DNA of 55,844 nucleotides, from positions 1 to 55,844 of the forward strand of contig JACPQR010000177.1 in the NCBI GenBank assembly GCA_016190375.1. Direction: 5' to 3'. This DNA is from Deltaproteobacteria bacterium (lineage in GTDB: Bacteria; Myxococcota_A; Polyangia; JACPQR01). Below, one piece after another: positions 33,825-41,311 of this stretch. Within the stretch, counting starts at the first letter, position 1. Each line of letters begins with the position of its first letter. The notes below the pieces were generated by a model. That model was not told the origin of the DNA. It searched no databases and was given only the letters and a program-made list of their open reading frames with translations. Position numbers and translations under genes: made by a program.

Positions 33825-33853
33825 GCTCCCTGACCAGGGAGCCGGGAGCGTAT
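33825..33853 (-). promoter_or_regulatory. rpsP operon promoter (TGCTATACG) and 5' leader hairpin
   Basis: On the minus strand an extended -10 (TG-C-TATACG, about 33848-33853 and flank) is followed within a few bases by GCTCCCTGGTCAGGGAGC (33825-33842), a near-perfect palindrome, and then the SD of rpsP. The hairpin would sit at the extreme 5' end of the mRNA, where it could protect the transcript or mediate feedback. Confidence 0.5.
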
Positions 33854-33891
33854 AGCACAGGAGATCTTGGAAGTGGAAGGCCCCCTTCCTG

Positions 33892-33897
33892 TATGAT
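33892..33897 (+). promoter_or_regulatory. putative -10 (TATGAT) of the TPR-like gene
   Basis: TATGAT ends 8 nt before ATG 33906; no SD. Confidence 0.45.
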
Positions 33898-33905
33898 TCG
33901 TCGCG

Positions 33906-34757
33906 ATGGGTTCGAAGCTCCTGGCCGCCATCGGGCTCGCCGCGATGCTCTGGCCCGGCGAGGCCGGAGCGCAGACGAGCTCCCCGCTGATCCGTCGAAT
34001 CGAGCAGCTCTATCTCGACTCGTCCTACGACGAGGTCCTCCGCGAGAGCCAGGCGGCGCTCCGGAACCCCAGGCTCGCCCCCGAGGAGCGGCAGGAGATC
34101 CTCAAGTACATGGGAACCGTGTACTTCGCTCAGGACAACACCTCCGAGGCTCGCAGCGCCTTCGTGAGGATCCTCCGCAATGATCCGGCGTACCGTCTGC
34201 CGGCGGACTGGCCGCCGCGCATCGTCGAGTTCTTCGAGCGGCTGAGAGGTGAGCTGCTCCCACCGCCGAGGATCCGTCACGAGCCGCCGCTCGGCTTCCG
34301 TCTCGGCCAGCCGATCGTGGTGCCCGCGCAGATCCTGTTTCTCGCCGACAACCACCGGCCGCGCCTGCACTACCGGATCCGGGGCGGCCGCGGCTACTCG
34401 GTCGTCGACATGGATCGCGAGGAGAACGACCTGTACAGCGGGGTCGTCCCTGCCAGCCTGGAGCTGAGCCCCGATCACGACACCATCGTCGAGTACTTCA
34501 TCACCGTCGAGGACGGCGGCAGGGTGGTCGCCAGCGCGGGCTCGCAGGCCGAGCCCCTGGGCTTCCCCGTCGGCCGGATCGCCAGGACCAACGGCCGGAA
34601 CGGCCCACACCCGCCGCCGGCAAAGACTCCATGGATGCTCATCGGACTCGGCGCCGCCGTGGCGGTCGGTCTCGGCGTGGGTGCCTACTTCATCGTCTCG
34701 TCCTCCGCGACGGAGGAGACCGGCGCGGTGGACATCTCCTGGACCGCCCCGGACTAG
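33906..34757 (+). CDS. Exported TPR-like protein with C-terminal membrane anchor
   Basis: Protein of 283 residues: signal peptide (LLAAIGLAAMLWPGEAGA, cleavage before QTS); a helical TPR-like region (SSPLIRRIEQLYLDSSYDEV .. YMGTVYFAQDNTSEARSAFVRIL); a middle beta domain (LHYRIRGGRGYSVVDMDR .. HDTIVEYFITVEDGGRVV); and a C-terminal TM helix (WMLIGLGAAVAVGLGVGAYF) with a short tail. Similar proteins accompany PEGA kinases in Myxococcota; the kinase at 37244 is two genes away on the other strand. Function unknown. Its stop overlaps the convergent lipoprotein stop as CTAG. Confidence 0.65.
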   Translation: MGSKLLAAIGLAAMLWPGEAGAQTSSPLIRRIEQLYLDSSYDEVLRESQAALRNPRLAPEERQEILKYMGTVYFAQDNTSEARSAFVRILRNDPAYRLPADWPPRIVEFFERLRGELLPPPRIRHEPPLGFRLGQPIVVPAQILFLADNHRPRLHYRIRGGRGYSVVDMDREENDLYSGVVPASLELSPDHDTIVEYFITVEDGGRVVASAGSQAEPLGFPVGRIARTNGRNGPHPPPAKTPWMLIGLGAAVAVGLGVGAYFIVSSSATEETGAVDISWTAPD

Positions 34758-35203
34758 GAATCGGAGAGCCGCGGGTCCGGTTTCAGCGTGATCTGGACCT
34801 CGGTGGTCTGGCCGGAGTCGACCGCCACGTTCGCCGTGCAGCCGAGGAACAGGCGGGCGCCGTCGCCGTCATATGCCTCCACGATGATGACGCGCGTCCC
34901 CGCCGTGATTCCGTCGAAGCGCTGGTTGCCTTCCTCTTCCAGCTCTCCCACGCCGAAGAAGCTGATCCCCGCGAGCTGCTCGTCGCTGTAGGCATCGAAG
35001 GGATCGAACTCGCCTGACTCGTAGGTCTCGCAGCGGAGGTTTGGAAGCCCGGCGTCGAACGCGAACAGGCCGAGCAGGCGCACGGCCTCGTGGCTCGACT
35101 CGCCCTCCAGCGCGAGGGAGACGCCGAGAGCATCGTCCGGCTCGCCCACGCAGCCGAACAGTAAGCTAGTTGCGCCAATCGCGAGCAAGGACGCCCGCGC
35201 CAT
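34754..35203 (-). CDS. Small lipoprotein downstream of PEGA kinase
   Basis: Protein of 149 residues from ATG 35203 with signal and lipobox (GATSLLFGC). The mature part is one beta-rich domain (ALGVSLALEGES .. VRLLGLFAFDAG .. TAGTRVIIVEAYDGDGARLFLGC .. TEVQITLKPD), and two internal cysteines could form a disulfide. It starts inside the 3' end of the kinase gene (38-nt overlap), so it is coupled to it; it could be an exterior ligand-binding partner of the kinase. No family recognised. Confidence 0.65.
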   Translation of the reverse strand: MARASLLAIGATSLLFGCVGEPDDALGVSLALEGESSHEAVRLLGLFAFDAGLPNLRCETYESGEFDPFDAYSDEQLAGISFFGVGELEEEGNQRFDGITAGTRVIIVEAYDGDGARLFLGCTANVAVDSGQTTEVQITLKPDPRLSDS

Positions 35204-37244
35204 TCGGGGGTACGGTGACAATTTGGGTCTCCGAGCGATTGAGGGTCGGGTTCTCTATCCGGACCGAATACCGGCCCGCGAAGACGGGTCGAGGGGGAAT
35301 CGGCGTCTGACCCAGGGGCCGGCCGTTGACGGTGACGTTCGCCCACGGCAGGACGTTCACCTTGAGCGTCCCCCTTGGGATCGCGATGGTCGTCGAGAAC
35401 GGCTGCCCGTCAGCGACACGGATCGAGGTCGTGTAGTTGATCTGGTTCGCGGAGTCGGTCAGGCGCAGCACGTGGCTTCCCGGGGACACGCGGGTGGAGA
35501 TCGGCGACTGGCCGAGCGTCCGGCTGTCGAGCACCACCTTCGTGGGTGGCTCCGTCCTGAGCGAGAAGGCCACGAGCTTGACGCCGACTGGGGGGTGGGC
35601 GCCGCCGTCCCGCGCCGCGACGCCACCGTCACGACTCTCGGTCGCGAAGCGGAAGTCCAGTGTCTCGAACTGGCCATCGGTGGAGAGCCGCACCGTCCGC
35701 GACTGTGGGGGCGAATCGCCCGAGATGACGACGACGCTGTGCGGCTCGCCCACGGTCACCTCGGTGATGATTGTGGGTGTCGGCTCCGGCCGATCCTGGC
35801 CGTCGAAGACGACCCTGGCGCCGGCAGGGACCGAGGTGACCTGCAGCGCGCCGTAGAGGATCGACGCCGGCGTCGGGACCGGCGGGACGACCCCGGGGAC
35901 AGGGACTGTCGGCCAGGGGTTCTGGGGAGTGGTGACCCGGGTGTCCGCTCCATCGGCGCGCGTGGCCGGGACGAGCCAGAGCACGACCCCGGCGGTCACG
36001 AGCGCCACGAGGACGCTCGCGATGCCGATAGAGAGCGCGGGCCGCTGGCCGACCATGACCGAGAGCGACGAGCGCGAGCCCGAGACCTCCTGCGCGGCAC
36101 TGAAGCTCCCGACTCCGCTCGCGTTCGAGGCGCCCGAGCCCGGGCTCGAGCCGGTCAGGAGCTCCTTCGACGGTGTGCCGACGCTCGGCGGCTCGTCTAG
36201 CGAATCCAGCAGGTCGACGTCGACCTCCTCGGGACCCGAATGGTCCTCGTCGTCGCCCGTCAGGGGAACCGCTCCTCCCTGGACCTCGGGCAAGCGCGTG
36301 GGATCGGGCTCGTCGCGCGTCAGCTCGCGGACGTAGTTTCCCAGCCGCGCGGCGGTCAGCGGGATTCCGCGCGAGACCATGAACATCTCGATATCCGCCT
36401 GCATCTCGCGGCAACTCTGGTACCGCTCGCCCAGCGGACGCGCGAGCGCACGCATGACGATCCGGTCCAGCTCGGGCGGGTAGCCGTGAAGCAGCGTCAC
36501 GGGATGCGGGATGCCGGCCTCGATCACGGCCCGGAGCGTCTGCATCTCGTTGTCGGTCTTGAACAGACGGCGGCCCGTCGTCATTTCGAACAGCAGGATT
36601 CCGAGCGCGAAGATGTCCGAACGACGATCGACCTTCGCGCCCGAGGCCTGCTCGGGGCTCATGTACGAGTACTTGCCCTTGAGGACGCCGGCCCGGGTCT
36701 CGACCATCTGGCTCTCGGCCTTGGCTATTCCGAAGTCGAGGACCTTGACCGCTCCGTCCACCGTGACGTGGACGTTCTGGGGCGAGACGTCGCGGTGAAC
36801 GATGCTGAGCGGGCGGCCGCTCTGGTCGGTCTTCGAGTGAGCGTACTCGAGCCCTTCGCAGATTCCGTGGACGATCTGCAGCGCGAAGGGCAAGGGAATC
36901 AGCTCGGCGCGCTTGGCGGCCTTCTTCATGAGGCGCCTGGTGTCGCGCCCCGACAGGTACTCCATCGAGATGAAGTACTGACCGTCGACCGCGCCGATGT
37001 CGTAGATCTGGACGATGTTCGGGTGGTTGAGCTGAGCCGCGAGCCGTGCCTCGTCGAGGAACATCCGCACGAAGTCCTCGTTCTCGGAGAGATTCGGCAG
37101 GATCCGCTTGATGACGATGAAGCGCTCGAATCCCTGGAAGCTCACCGAACCCTGCTTTGCCAGGAAGATCTCGGCCATTCCGCCCATGGCGAGGCGGTGC
37201 ACGAGGACGTACTTACCGAACGGTTGCGGCCGGAAACCGGCCAT
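35166..37244 (-). CDS. Hanks-type Ser/Thr protein kinase with PEGA domains
   Basis: Protein of 692 residues. The kinase domain has LAMGGMAEIFLAKQG (first loop Gly replaced by Ala, common in this family), K46 in IVIKRI, HRDVSPQN (150-157) and DFGIA (170-174). An acidic/Ser-rich linker follows, then one TM helix (ALSIGIASVLVALVTAGVVLWL, about 405-427) and an exterior portion with three PEGA-like units (GALQVTSVPAGARVVFDGQ; VAFSLRTEPPTKVVLDSRTLG; GTLKVNVLPWANVTVNGRPLG). It is a membrane signalling kinase. ATG 37244 was chosen; GTG 37247 is adjacent. It overlaps the downstream lipoprotein gene. Confidence 0.9.
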   Translation of the reverse strand: MAGFRPQPFGKYVLVHRLAMGGMAEIFLAKQGSVSFQGFERFIVIKRILPNLSENEDFVRMFLDEARLAAQLNHPNIVQIYDIGAVDGQYFISMEYLSGRDTRRLMKKAAKRAELIPLPFALQIVHGICEGLEYAHSKTDQSGRPLSIVHRDVSPQNVHVTVDGAVKVLDFGIAKAESQMVETRAGVLKGKYSYMSPEQASGAKVDRRSDIFALGILLFEMTTGRRLFKTDNEMQTLRAVIEAGIPHPVTLLHGYPPELDRIVMRALARPLGERYQSCREMQADIEMFMVSRGIPLTAARLGNYVRELTRDEPDPTRLPEVQGGAVPLTGDDEDHSGPEEVDVDLLDSLDEPPSVGTPSKELLTGSSPGSGASNASGVGSFSAAQEVSGSRSSLSVMVGQRPALSIGIASVLVALVTAGVVLWLVPATRADGADTRVTTPQNPWPTVPVPGVVPPVPTPASILYGALQVTSVPAGARVVFDGQDRPEPTPTIITEVTVGEPHSVVVISGDSPPQSRTVRLSTDGQFETLDFRFATESRDGGVAARDGGAHPPVGVKLVAFSLRTEPPTKVVLDSRTLGQSPISTRVSPGSHVLRLTDSANQINYTTSIRVADGQPFSTTIAIPRGTLKVNVLPWANVTVNGRPLGQTPIPPRPVFAGRYSVRIENPTLNRSETQIVTVPPNGAGVLARDWRN

Positions 37245-37362
37245 CACCCGGATCTCTGCCGACAGCTCATGGAAAAGCCTTTGGAAAGCCTATTGGTTCC
37301 CCCCAGCATGGTCAAGACTGCGGCGCGCCGAAGGTACGTCTCGACCTTCCAAGCCGCCGCGC

Positions 37363-37368
37363 TAGCAT
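37363..37368 (+). promoter_or_regulatory. putative -10 (TAGCAT) of the multiheme protein gene
   Basis: TAGCAT ends 9 nt before ATG 37378; a TCGACC box lies 16 bp upstream; no SD. Confidence 0.4.
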
Positions 37369-37377
37369 GAGGGCCCG

Positions 37378-38913
37378 ATGCGGACGGCGCTCCTACTCCC
37401 GGCGATCTTCGCCGCCTGCACGCCCACCCCACGGCCCGGAGGTGACGGCGCCCGGGGCGGTCCGGACCTGAGGATCCTCTTCACCACCGACCTGTCGGGG
37501 ACACTCGAGCCTTGCGGGTGCACGAGCCGGCCCCTCGGCGGGATCGATCGAATGGGCGCCGTGGTCTCGGAGAGCCGGCGTTCGGCGGCCGGTACGGTGT
37601 TCGTGACCGCCGGAGCCACGTTCTTCAAGGCGGACGGCGAGAGCGCAGCCCAGGACCGCGTCGATGCCGACGCGCTCGCGAGGATCCTCGATCGCCTGGG
37701 GCTCGACGCGGTCGCGGCCGGAACGGCGGATCTGGCGGCGGGCCCAGGGGAGCTTGCCCGGATCGTGGCGGCTGGGCGCTTCGCCCTGCTCGCCGCCGGC
37801 GCCGCGGCCTCGAGGCAGGCAGGAGAGGTCATCCGCGAAGCCGGCGGCCGGAAGGTCGGGATCTTCGGCATCGCCGACCCGTCGGGGACGTCGGACGAAG
37901 CCCTGGGCTCCGCGCGTGCCTCGGTCGAGCGGCTGAGTCGCGGCGGCGCCCAGGTCGTGATCGGGCTCGCGAGCGCGGGACGACGGTCCGCGACGCGGAT
38001 CGCCCAGTCCGTCCCCGGCATCGACTTCATCGTCGTTGGCGGTGTCATGGCGACATCCGTCCCGCCCCCGCAGAAGGTCGGCGATGCGCACCTTCTGTTC
38101 GGCGGCCGCGACGGTCAGGGGATCGGCATCGTCGACCTGACGATCCGCGAGGACGACCCTCGCTTCGTCGATGCCGGGCATCAGGCGACGACCGTGGCGA
38201 TCGGCCGGCTCGACAGGCGCATCGCGGACCTGGAGACTCGGATCCACTCCTGGGAGCGGGCCCGCGACGCCGGCGTCTCGCCGGTCGAGATCGCGCGGAT
38301 GAGGGAGCGGCTCGCGGACCTGCGGCGCGAGCGCGATGCCTTGACCCACAGGAGCGTCCCCTCAGGCCGGAGCACGTTCGTGTCTCGCTGGGAGGAGCTC
38401 GGTCCCGAGCGGCGAAAGGACCCCGCGGTGACCGCGATGATCGCCCAGCGAGACCGGCGCGTCGCCGAGGTCAATCGCGCCGCGCTCGCGAACGAGCGAC
38501 CGGTCGCGGCCGCGCCGGGCAGCCCCTCGTACATCGGAGGAGCGCGGTGCGCCGAGTGCCACGAGGATGCGGTGACCTTCTGGAGAGGCACGAAGCACGC
38601 ACATGCCTTCACGACGCTGGTCGACGGCGGCAAGGAGCTCGACCTTCGCTGCGTCGGGTGCCACGTCACCGGCTACCGCCGTCCCGGGGGCTCCACCGCG
38701 CTGTACAACGAGACGCTGCGCGCCGTTCAGTGCGAGGCCTGCCACGGGCCGGGCAGCCTGCACGCCGCGGCCGGCGGGACCGAGGACCATGCGACGCTCG
38801 TGCGAGACACGCCCGAGCCCACCTGCGGCGGCTGCCACACCCAGGAGCACTCCGACCACTTCGAGTTCGCGCGATATCGGTCGCAGATCGTGGGCCCGGG
38901 TCACGGCCGGTAG
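37378..38913 (+). CDS. Lipoprotein: 5'-nucleotidase-like domain fused to tetraheme cytochrome
   Basis: Protein of 511 residues with a short signal and lipobox (LLPAIFAAC). Residues about 30-270 match the calcineurin-like/UshA N-terminal fold (LRILFTTDLSGTLEPCGC, then PLGGIDRMGAVV; VDADALARILDRLGLDAVAAG), but several metal ligands are not evident. A charged coiled coil follows (about 285-330), then four heme-binding CxxCH motifs: CAECH (391), CVGCH (425), CEACH (452) and CGGCH (483). It is therefore a periplasmic or surface multiheme c-type cytochrome, probably in extracellular or periplasmic electron transfer. It is divergent from the PEGA kinase gene and convergent with rlpA. Confidence 0.85.
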   Translation: MRTALLLPAIFAACTPTPRPGGDGARGGPDLRILFTTDLSGTLEPCGCTSRPLGGIDRMGAVVSESRRSAAGTVFVTAGATFFKADGESAAQDRVDADALARILDRLGLDAVAAGTADLAAGPGELARIVAAGRFALLAAGAAASRQAGEVIREAGGRKVGIFGIADPSGTSDEALGSARASVERLSRGGAQVVIGLASAGRRSATRIAQSVPGIDFIVVGGVMATSVPPPQKVGDAHLLFGGRDGQGIGIVDLTIREDDPRFVDAGHQATTVAIGRLDRRIADLETRIHSWERARDAGVSPVEIARMRERLADLRRERDALTHRSVPSGRSTFVSRWEELGPERRKDPAVTAMIAQRDRRVAEVNRAALANERPVAAAPGSPSYIGGARCAECHEDAVTFWRGTKHAHAFTTLVDGGKELDLRCVGCHVTGYRRPGGSTALYNETLRAVQCEACHGPGSLHAAAGGTEDHATLVRDTPEPTCGGCHTQEHSDHFEFARYRSQIVGPGHGR

Positions 38914-38929
38914 CTCCAGGCCGTACGGC

Positions 38930-39418
38930 TCAAGGAAGCACCTCGAGCCTGACCTGCATCACGCCCGCGCGATCGAGGCCGATCCTTCGCGCGGCGCCGA
39001 CGGAGAGATCGATGACCCGCTCGCGGCGACCGAAAGGACCCCGGTCGTTGATCCTGACCACCACGCTCCGGCCCGTGCGCAGGCTCGTGACGCGCACTCG
39101 CGTGCCGAAGCGCAGTGTCCTGTGAGCCGCGGTGAGGGCTCGAGCGTCGAAGCGCTCTCCGCTCGCCGTCCGGCGTCCGTGGAAGCCGGGGCCGTAGTAC
39201 GTGGCCAGGCCCTCGAGCTCTTCCTCGCTTTCGTCTCGTTCGGGTGCGGCCGCGCTGTCCTGCTCGGGCCCGGGCGGAGCGGGGTGGGCCCGATGGCCGG
39301 CGGCCGTCACCGGCGAACGCGGGCGGGTCGGGCGCCGCGACACGGTCGCGGCGCCGCCGCATGCCCAGACGACCACGCACAGGGCGACTGGCGACGCTCC
39401 GACCCCCCTCTTCATCAT
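38930..39418 (-). CDS. rlpA: RlpA-like septal lytic transglycosylase (DPBB)
   Basis: Protein of 162 residues. After a hydrophobic N-terminus with lipobox-like VVVWAC comes a Pro/Ala/Glu linker and a double-psi beta-barrel: GLATYYGPGFHGRRTASGERFD, read in parts; LTAAHRTLRFGTRVRVTSL; VVVRINDRGPFG; IDLSVGAARRIGL. RlpA cleaves glycan strands lacking stem peptides at the septum; no SPOR domain is present, so it is the short form. It follows the patatin gene by 7 nt on the same strand. Confidence 0.9.
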   Translation of the reverse strand: MMKRGVGASPVALCVVVWACGGAATVSRRPTRPRSPVTAAGHRAHPAPPGPEQDSAAAPERDESEEELEGLATYYGPGFHGRRTASGERFDARALTAAHRTLRFGTRVRVTSLRTGRSVVVRINDRGPFGRRERVIDLSVGAARRIGLDRAGVMQVRLEVLP

Positions 39419-39425
39419 CTTCCGG

Positions 39426-40352
39426 TCAGTTGGTCCCCGCGACCTGCACCAGCGGGCGCGGCTCGAAGACCCCTCGCGCCTTCGCGACCGACAGCTCCTT
39501 GAGCGCCTCGCGGTAGCCGCGCCTCACTAGCTTGCGCGCACGGAAACGGTTCAGGAACGAGAACGATCCGATGTTCGGCGTGATCTGGATGAACGACACG
39601 CGGGGAAACAGGTAATGGTACAGCTCGAGCCCGCGGCGCTCCTTCTCCGAGAGGAGCACGTTGAGGGACTGCTCGAGCACCGCCGGGATCCCCCTGTGCG
39701 CGAACGACCGCTCGGTGTTCTCCGGGTAGTGCGGCTTGTAGACGTTCGAGACGATCACGATCTCGGCGCCCTGCCCGACCGCGAGGTCGGCGGAGAGCGT
39801 CCTGACGAGCTCCCCGTCCACGTAGTAGCGGCCGTCGATCTGGTAGGGCCGGAAGAGCACCGGCACGCAGCAGGAGGCGGCCACGGCCCGGCTGACCGGG
39901 ACGTCCTCGATGAATCCGCGGCCGAACACGACGCGGCGGACGGCGTCGATGTCAGTCGCGGTGACGAGGATCGTGCGATCGAGCCTGCGGAAGTCGTTGC
40001 AGGGGAGCCTCGAGCGCATGAAGCGTTCGAAGCCGTCGATGCTGAGCAGACCCGAGAGCAGATGACCCGGCCTGAGGAACGTCTCGAGCGGGGGCGGCCT
40101 GAGGAAGACGTGCTCGGTCAGCTTCTTCCCTGGGTAGCGGCGCTTCCAGGGAAGCCGGTACGAGTCGAGGATCACGTCGAGCGGAATGCCCTGTCCATAC
40201 GTCGCCGCGACGATCGCCCCGGCGCTCGTGCCCACGAAGATGTCGGGGACGATTCCCAGCTCCTCGCAGGCTTTCAACACTCCAAGGTGGGCGATACCCT
40301 TCGCGGCACCCCCCGAACCGACGAAGGCGATCCGAGGCCGCCTTGCCGTCAT
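39426..40352 (-). CDS. Patatin-like phospholipase
   Basis: Protein of 308 residues, cytoplasmic by sequence. It has the glycine-rich oxyanion motif GSGGAAKG (12-19), nucleophile elbow GTSAG (S43) and the catalytic Asp in YYVDGEL (D179), the complete Ser-Asp dyad of patatin-like lipases. It hydrolyses acyl esters of phospholipids or lipids. It has a recognisable promoter (TTGACA-N18-GACACT) with the ATG 7 nt later. rlpA is downstream in the same transcript. Confidence 0.92.
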   Translation of the reverse strand: MTARRPRIAFVGSGGAAKGIAHLGVLKACEELGIVPDIFVGTSAGAIVAATYGQGIPLDVILDSYRLPWKRRYPGKKLTEHVFLRPPPLETFLRPGHLLSGLLSIDGFERFMRSRLPCNDFRRLDRTILVTATDIDAVRRVVFGRGFIEDVPVSRAVAASCCVPVLFRPYQIDGRYYVDGELVRTLSADLAVGQGAEIVIVSNVYKPHYPENTERSFAHRGIPAVLEQSLNVLLSEKERRGLELYHYLFPRVSFIQITPNIGSFSFLNRFRARKLVRRGYREALKELSVAKARGVFEPRPLVQVAGTN

Positions 40353-40359
40353 CAGGACC

Positions 40360-40389
40360 AGTGTCGGGCCCGACCGGCGGGCCTGTCAA
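40360..40389 (-). promoter_or_regulatory. TTGACA-N18-GACACT promoter of the patatin gene
   Basis: Consensus -35 TTGACA (40384-40389, minus strand), 18-bp spacer, GACACT (40360-40365), then 7 nt to ATG 40352; no SD. Same geometry as the promoter at 4908-4937. Confidence 0.55.
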
Positions 40390-40401
40390 GGAAACGCTCT
40401 C

Positions 40402-41262
40402 TCAGTTCCTGCCGACGATGCTCTGGTACAGTTCGCGGGCGTCCTTCGAGTAACGGCTGCGCGGGTACCGCCTGAGGAGACTCCGCAGCGTCTCCCGGGC
40501 AACCTCGAACTCGGCGAGGGCGATGTGGGCCTGCGCAACCTCCATGAGGAGACGGTCGCCCAGGCTGCGGTTCTCTGGCTGGCCCTGCAGCCGCTGGAGG
40601 ATGACCATGGCCTCGCGGGCGCGGTCCATGTTGGAGAACGCCTCGGCCTGGGCGATCTGGATCTCCGCAGCGAGCGGTGACCGCTGGTCGAGGTCGATCG
40701 CCTCCTTGTAGGCCCGAGCCGCCTCGACCCACCGGTCCGCACGCGCGTGGTCGAGCCCGTCGCGGTAGGCCTGGAGGGCGAGCTCGGATCTGAACGTGTC
40801 GATGGCGTCGCGCAGGAATGCGGCCTCGACGCGCGACAGCTCCACGTTCCCGAGCTTCGAGTACATCGCGATCGCCTCGGCACGCTTCTTCTCGCGGACC
40901 AACCCGTACAGCGTCTCGGCGCGACCCTCGGCGGCGATCCGCTGGTCGATCTGCGCCCGGAACTGGTCCACCTCCCGCTTCAGCCGCCCGGCGCGCTTCT
41001 CGACCGCATCCTTTGCGGCCTTGGCCTCGCGAACGCGGACGTCGTAGGCCATGTGCAGACCCACGAACGCGAGGCCGGCGAACAGGACGTAGGCCGCTGC
41101 CGAGTTGAAGCTGAAGGCCCGTTCGTACCCTGCCTGCCGCTTCGCGATGCTCTTGATGTCGGCGGACAGCGCGTTGGTCAGGTTGTTGGTCTTGATGACG
41201 AGCCCGCGCGACTCGATGATCTCCTTCTTGATCTCGCGGATCTCCTCGTCGACGTCGTGCAT
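40402..41262 (-). CDS. Membrane-anchored coiled-coil/TPR protein
   Basis: Protein of 286 residues. It has an N-terminal charged helix (about 1-45), a TM segment (SAAAYVLFAGLAFVGLHMAY, about 54-73), a coiled coil (about 75-115, E/K/R/A rich), then TPR-type helices (ALQAYRDGLDHARADRWVEAARAYKEAIDL; AEAFSNMDRAREAMVILQRL; QAHIALAEFEVARETLRSLLRRYPRSRYSKDARELY; quoted in parts). Proteins like this often act as scaffolds in the cell envelope. It follows the large TPR gene by 49 bp on the same strand. No specific function assigned. Confidence 0.65.
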   Translation of the reverse strand: MHDVDEEIREIKKEIIESRGLVIKTNNLTNALSADIKSIAKRQAGYERAFSFNSAAAYVLFAGLAFVGLHMAYDVRVREAKAAKDAVEKRAGRLKREVDQFRAQIDQRIAAEGRAETLYGLVREKKRAEAIAMYSKLGNVELSRVEAAFLRDAIDTFRSELALQAYRDGLDHARADRWVEAARAYKEAIDLDQRSPLAAEIQIAQAEAFSNMDRAREAMVILQRLQGQPENRSLGDRLLMEVAQAHIALAEFEVARETLRSLLRRYPRSRYSKDARELYQSIVGRN

Positions 41263-41311
41263 CTCGCCCAGGCGTTTGTGGCCTCGCGAGTTAGCATCTT
41301 TCGGCGCGATT

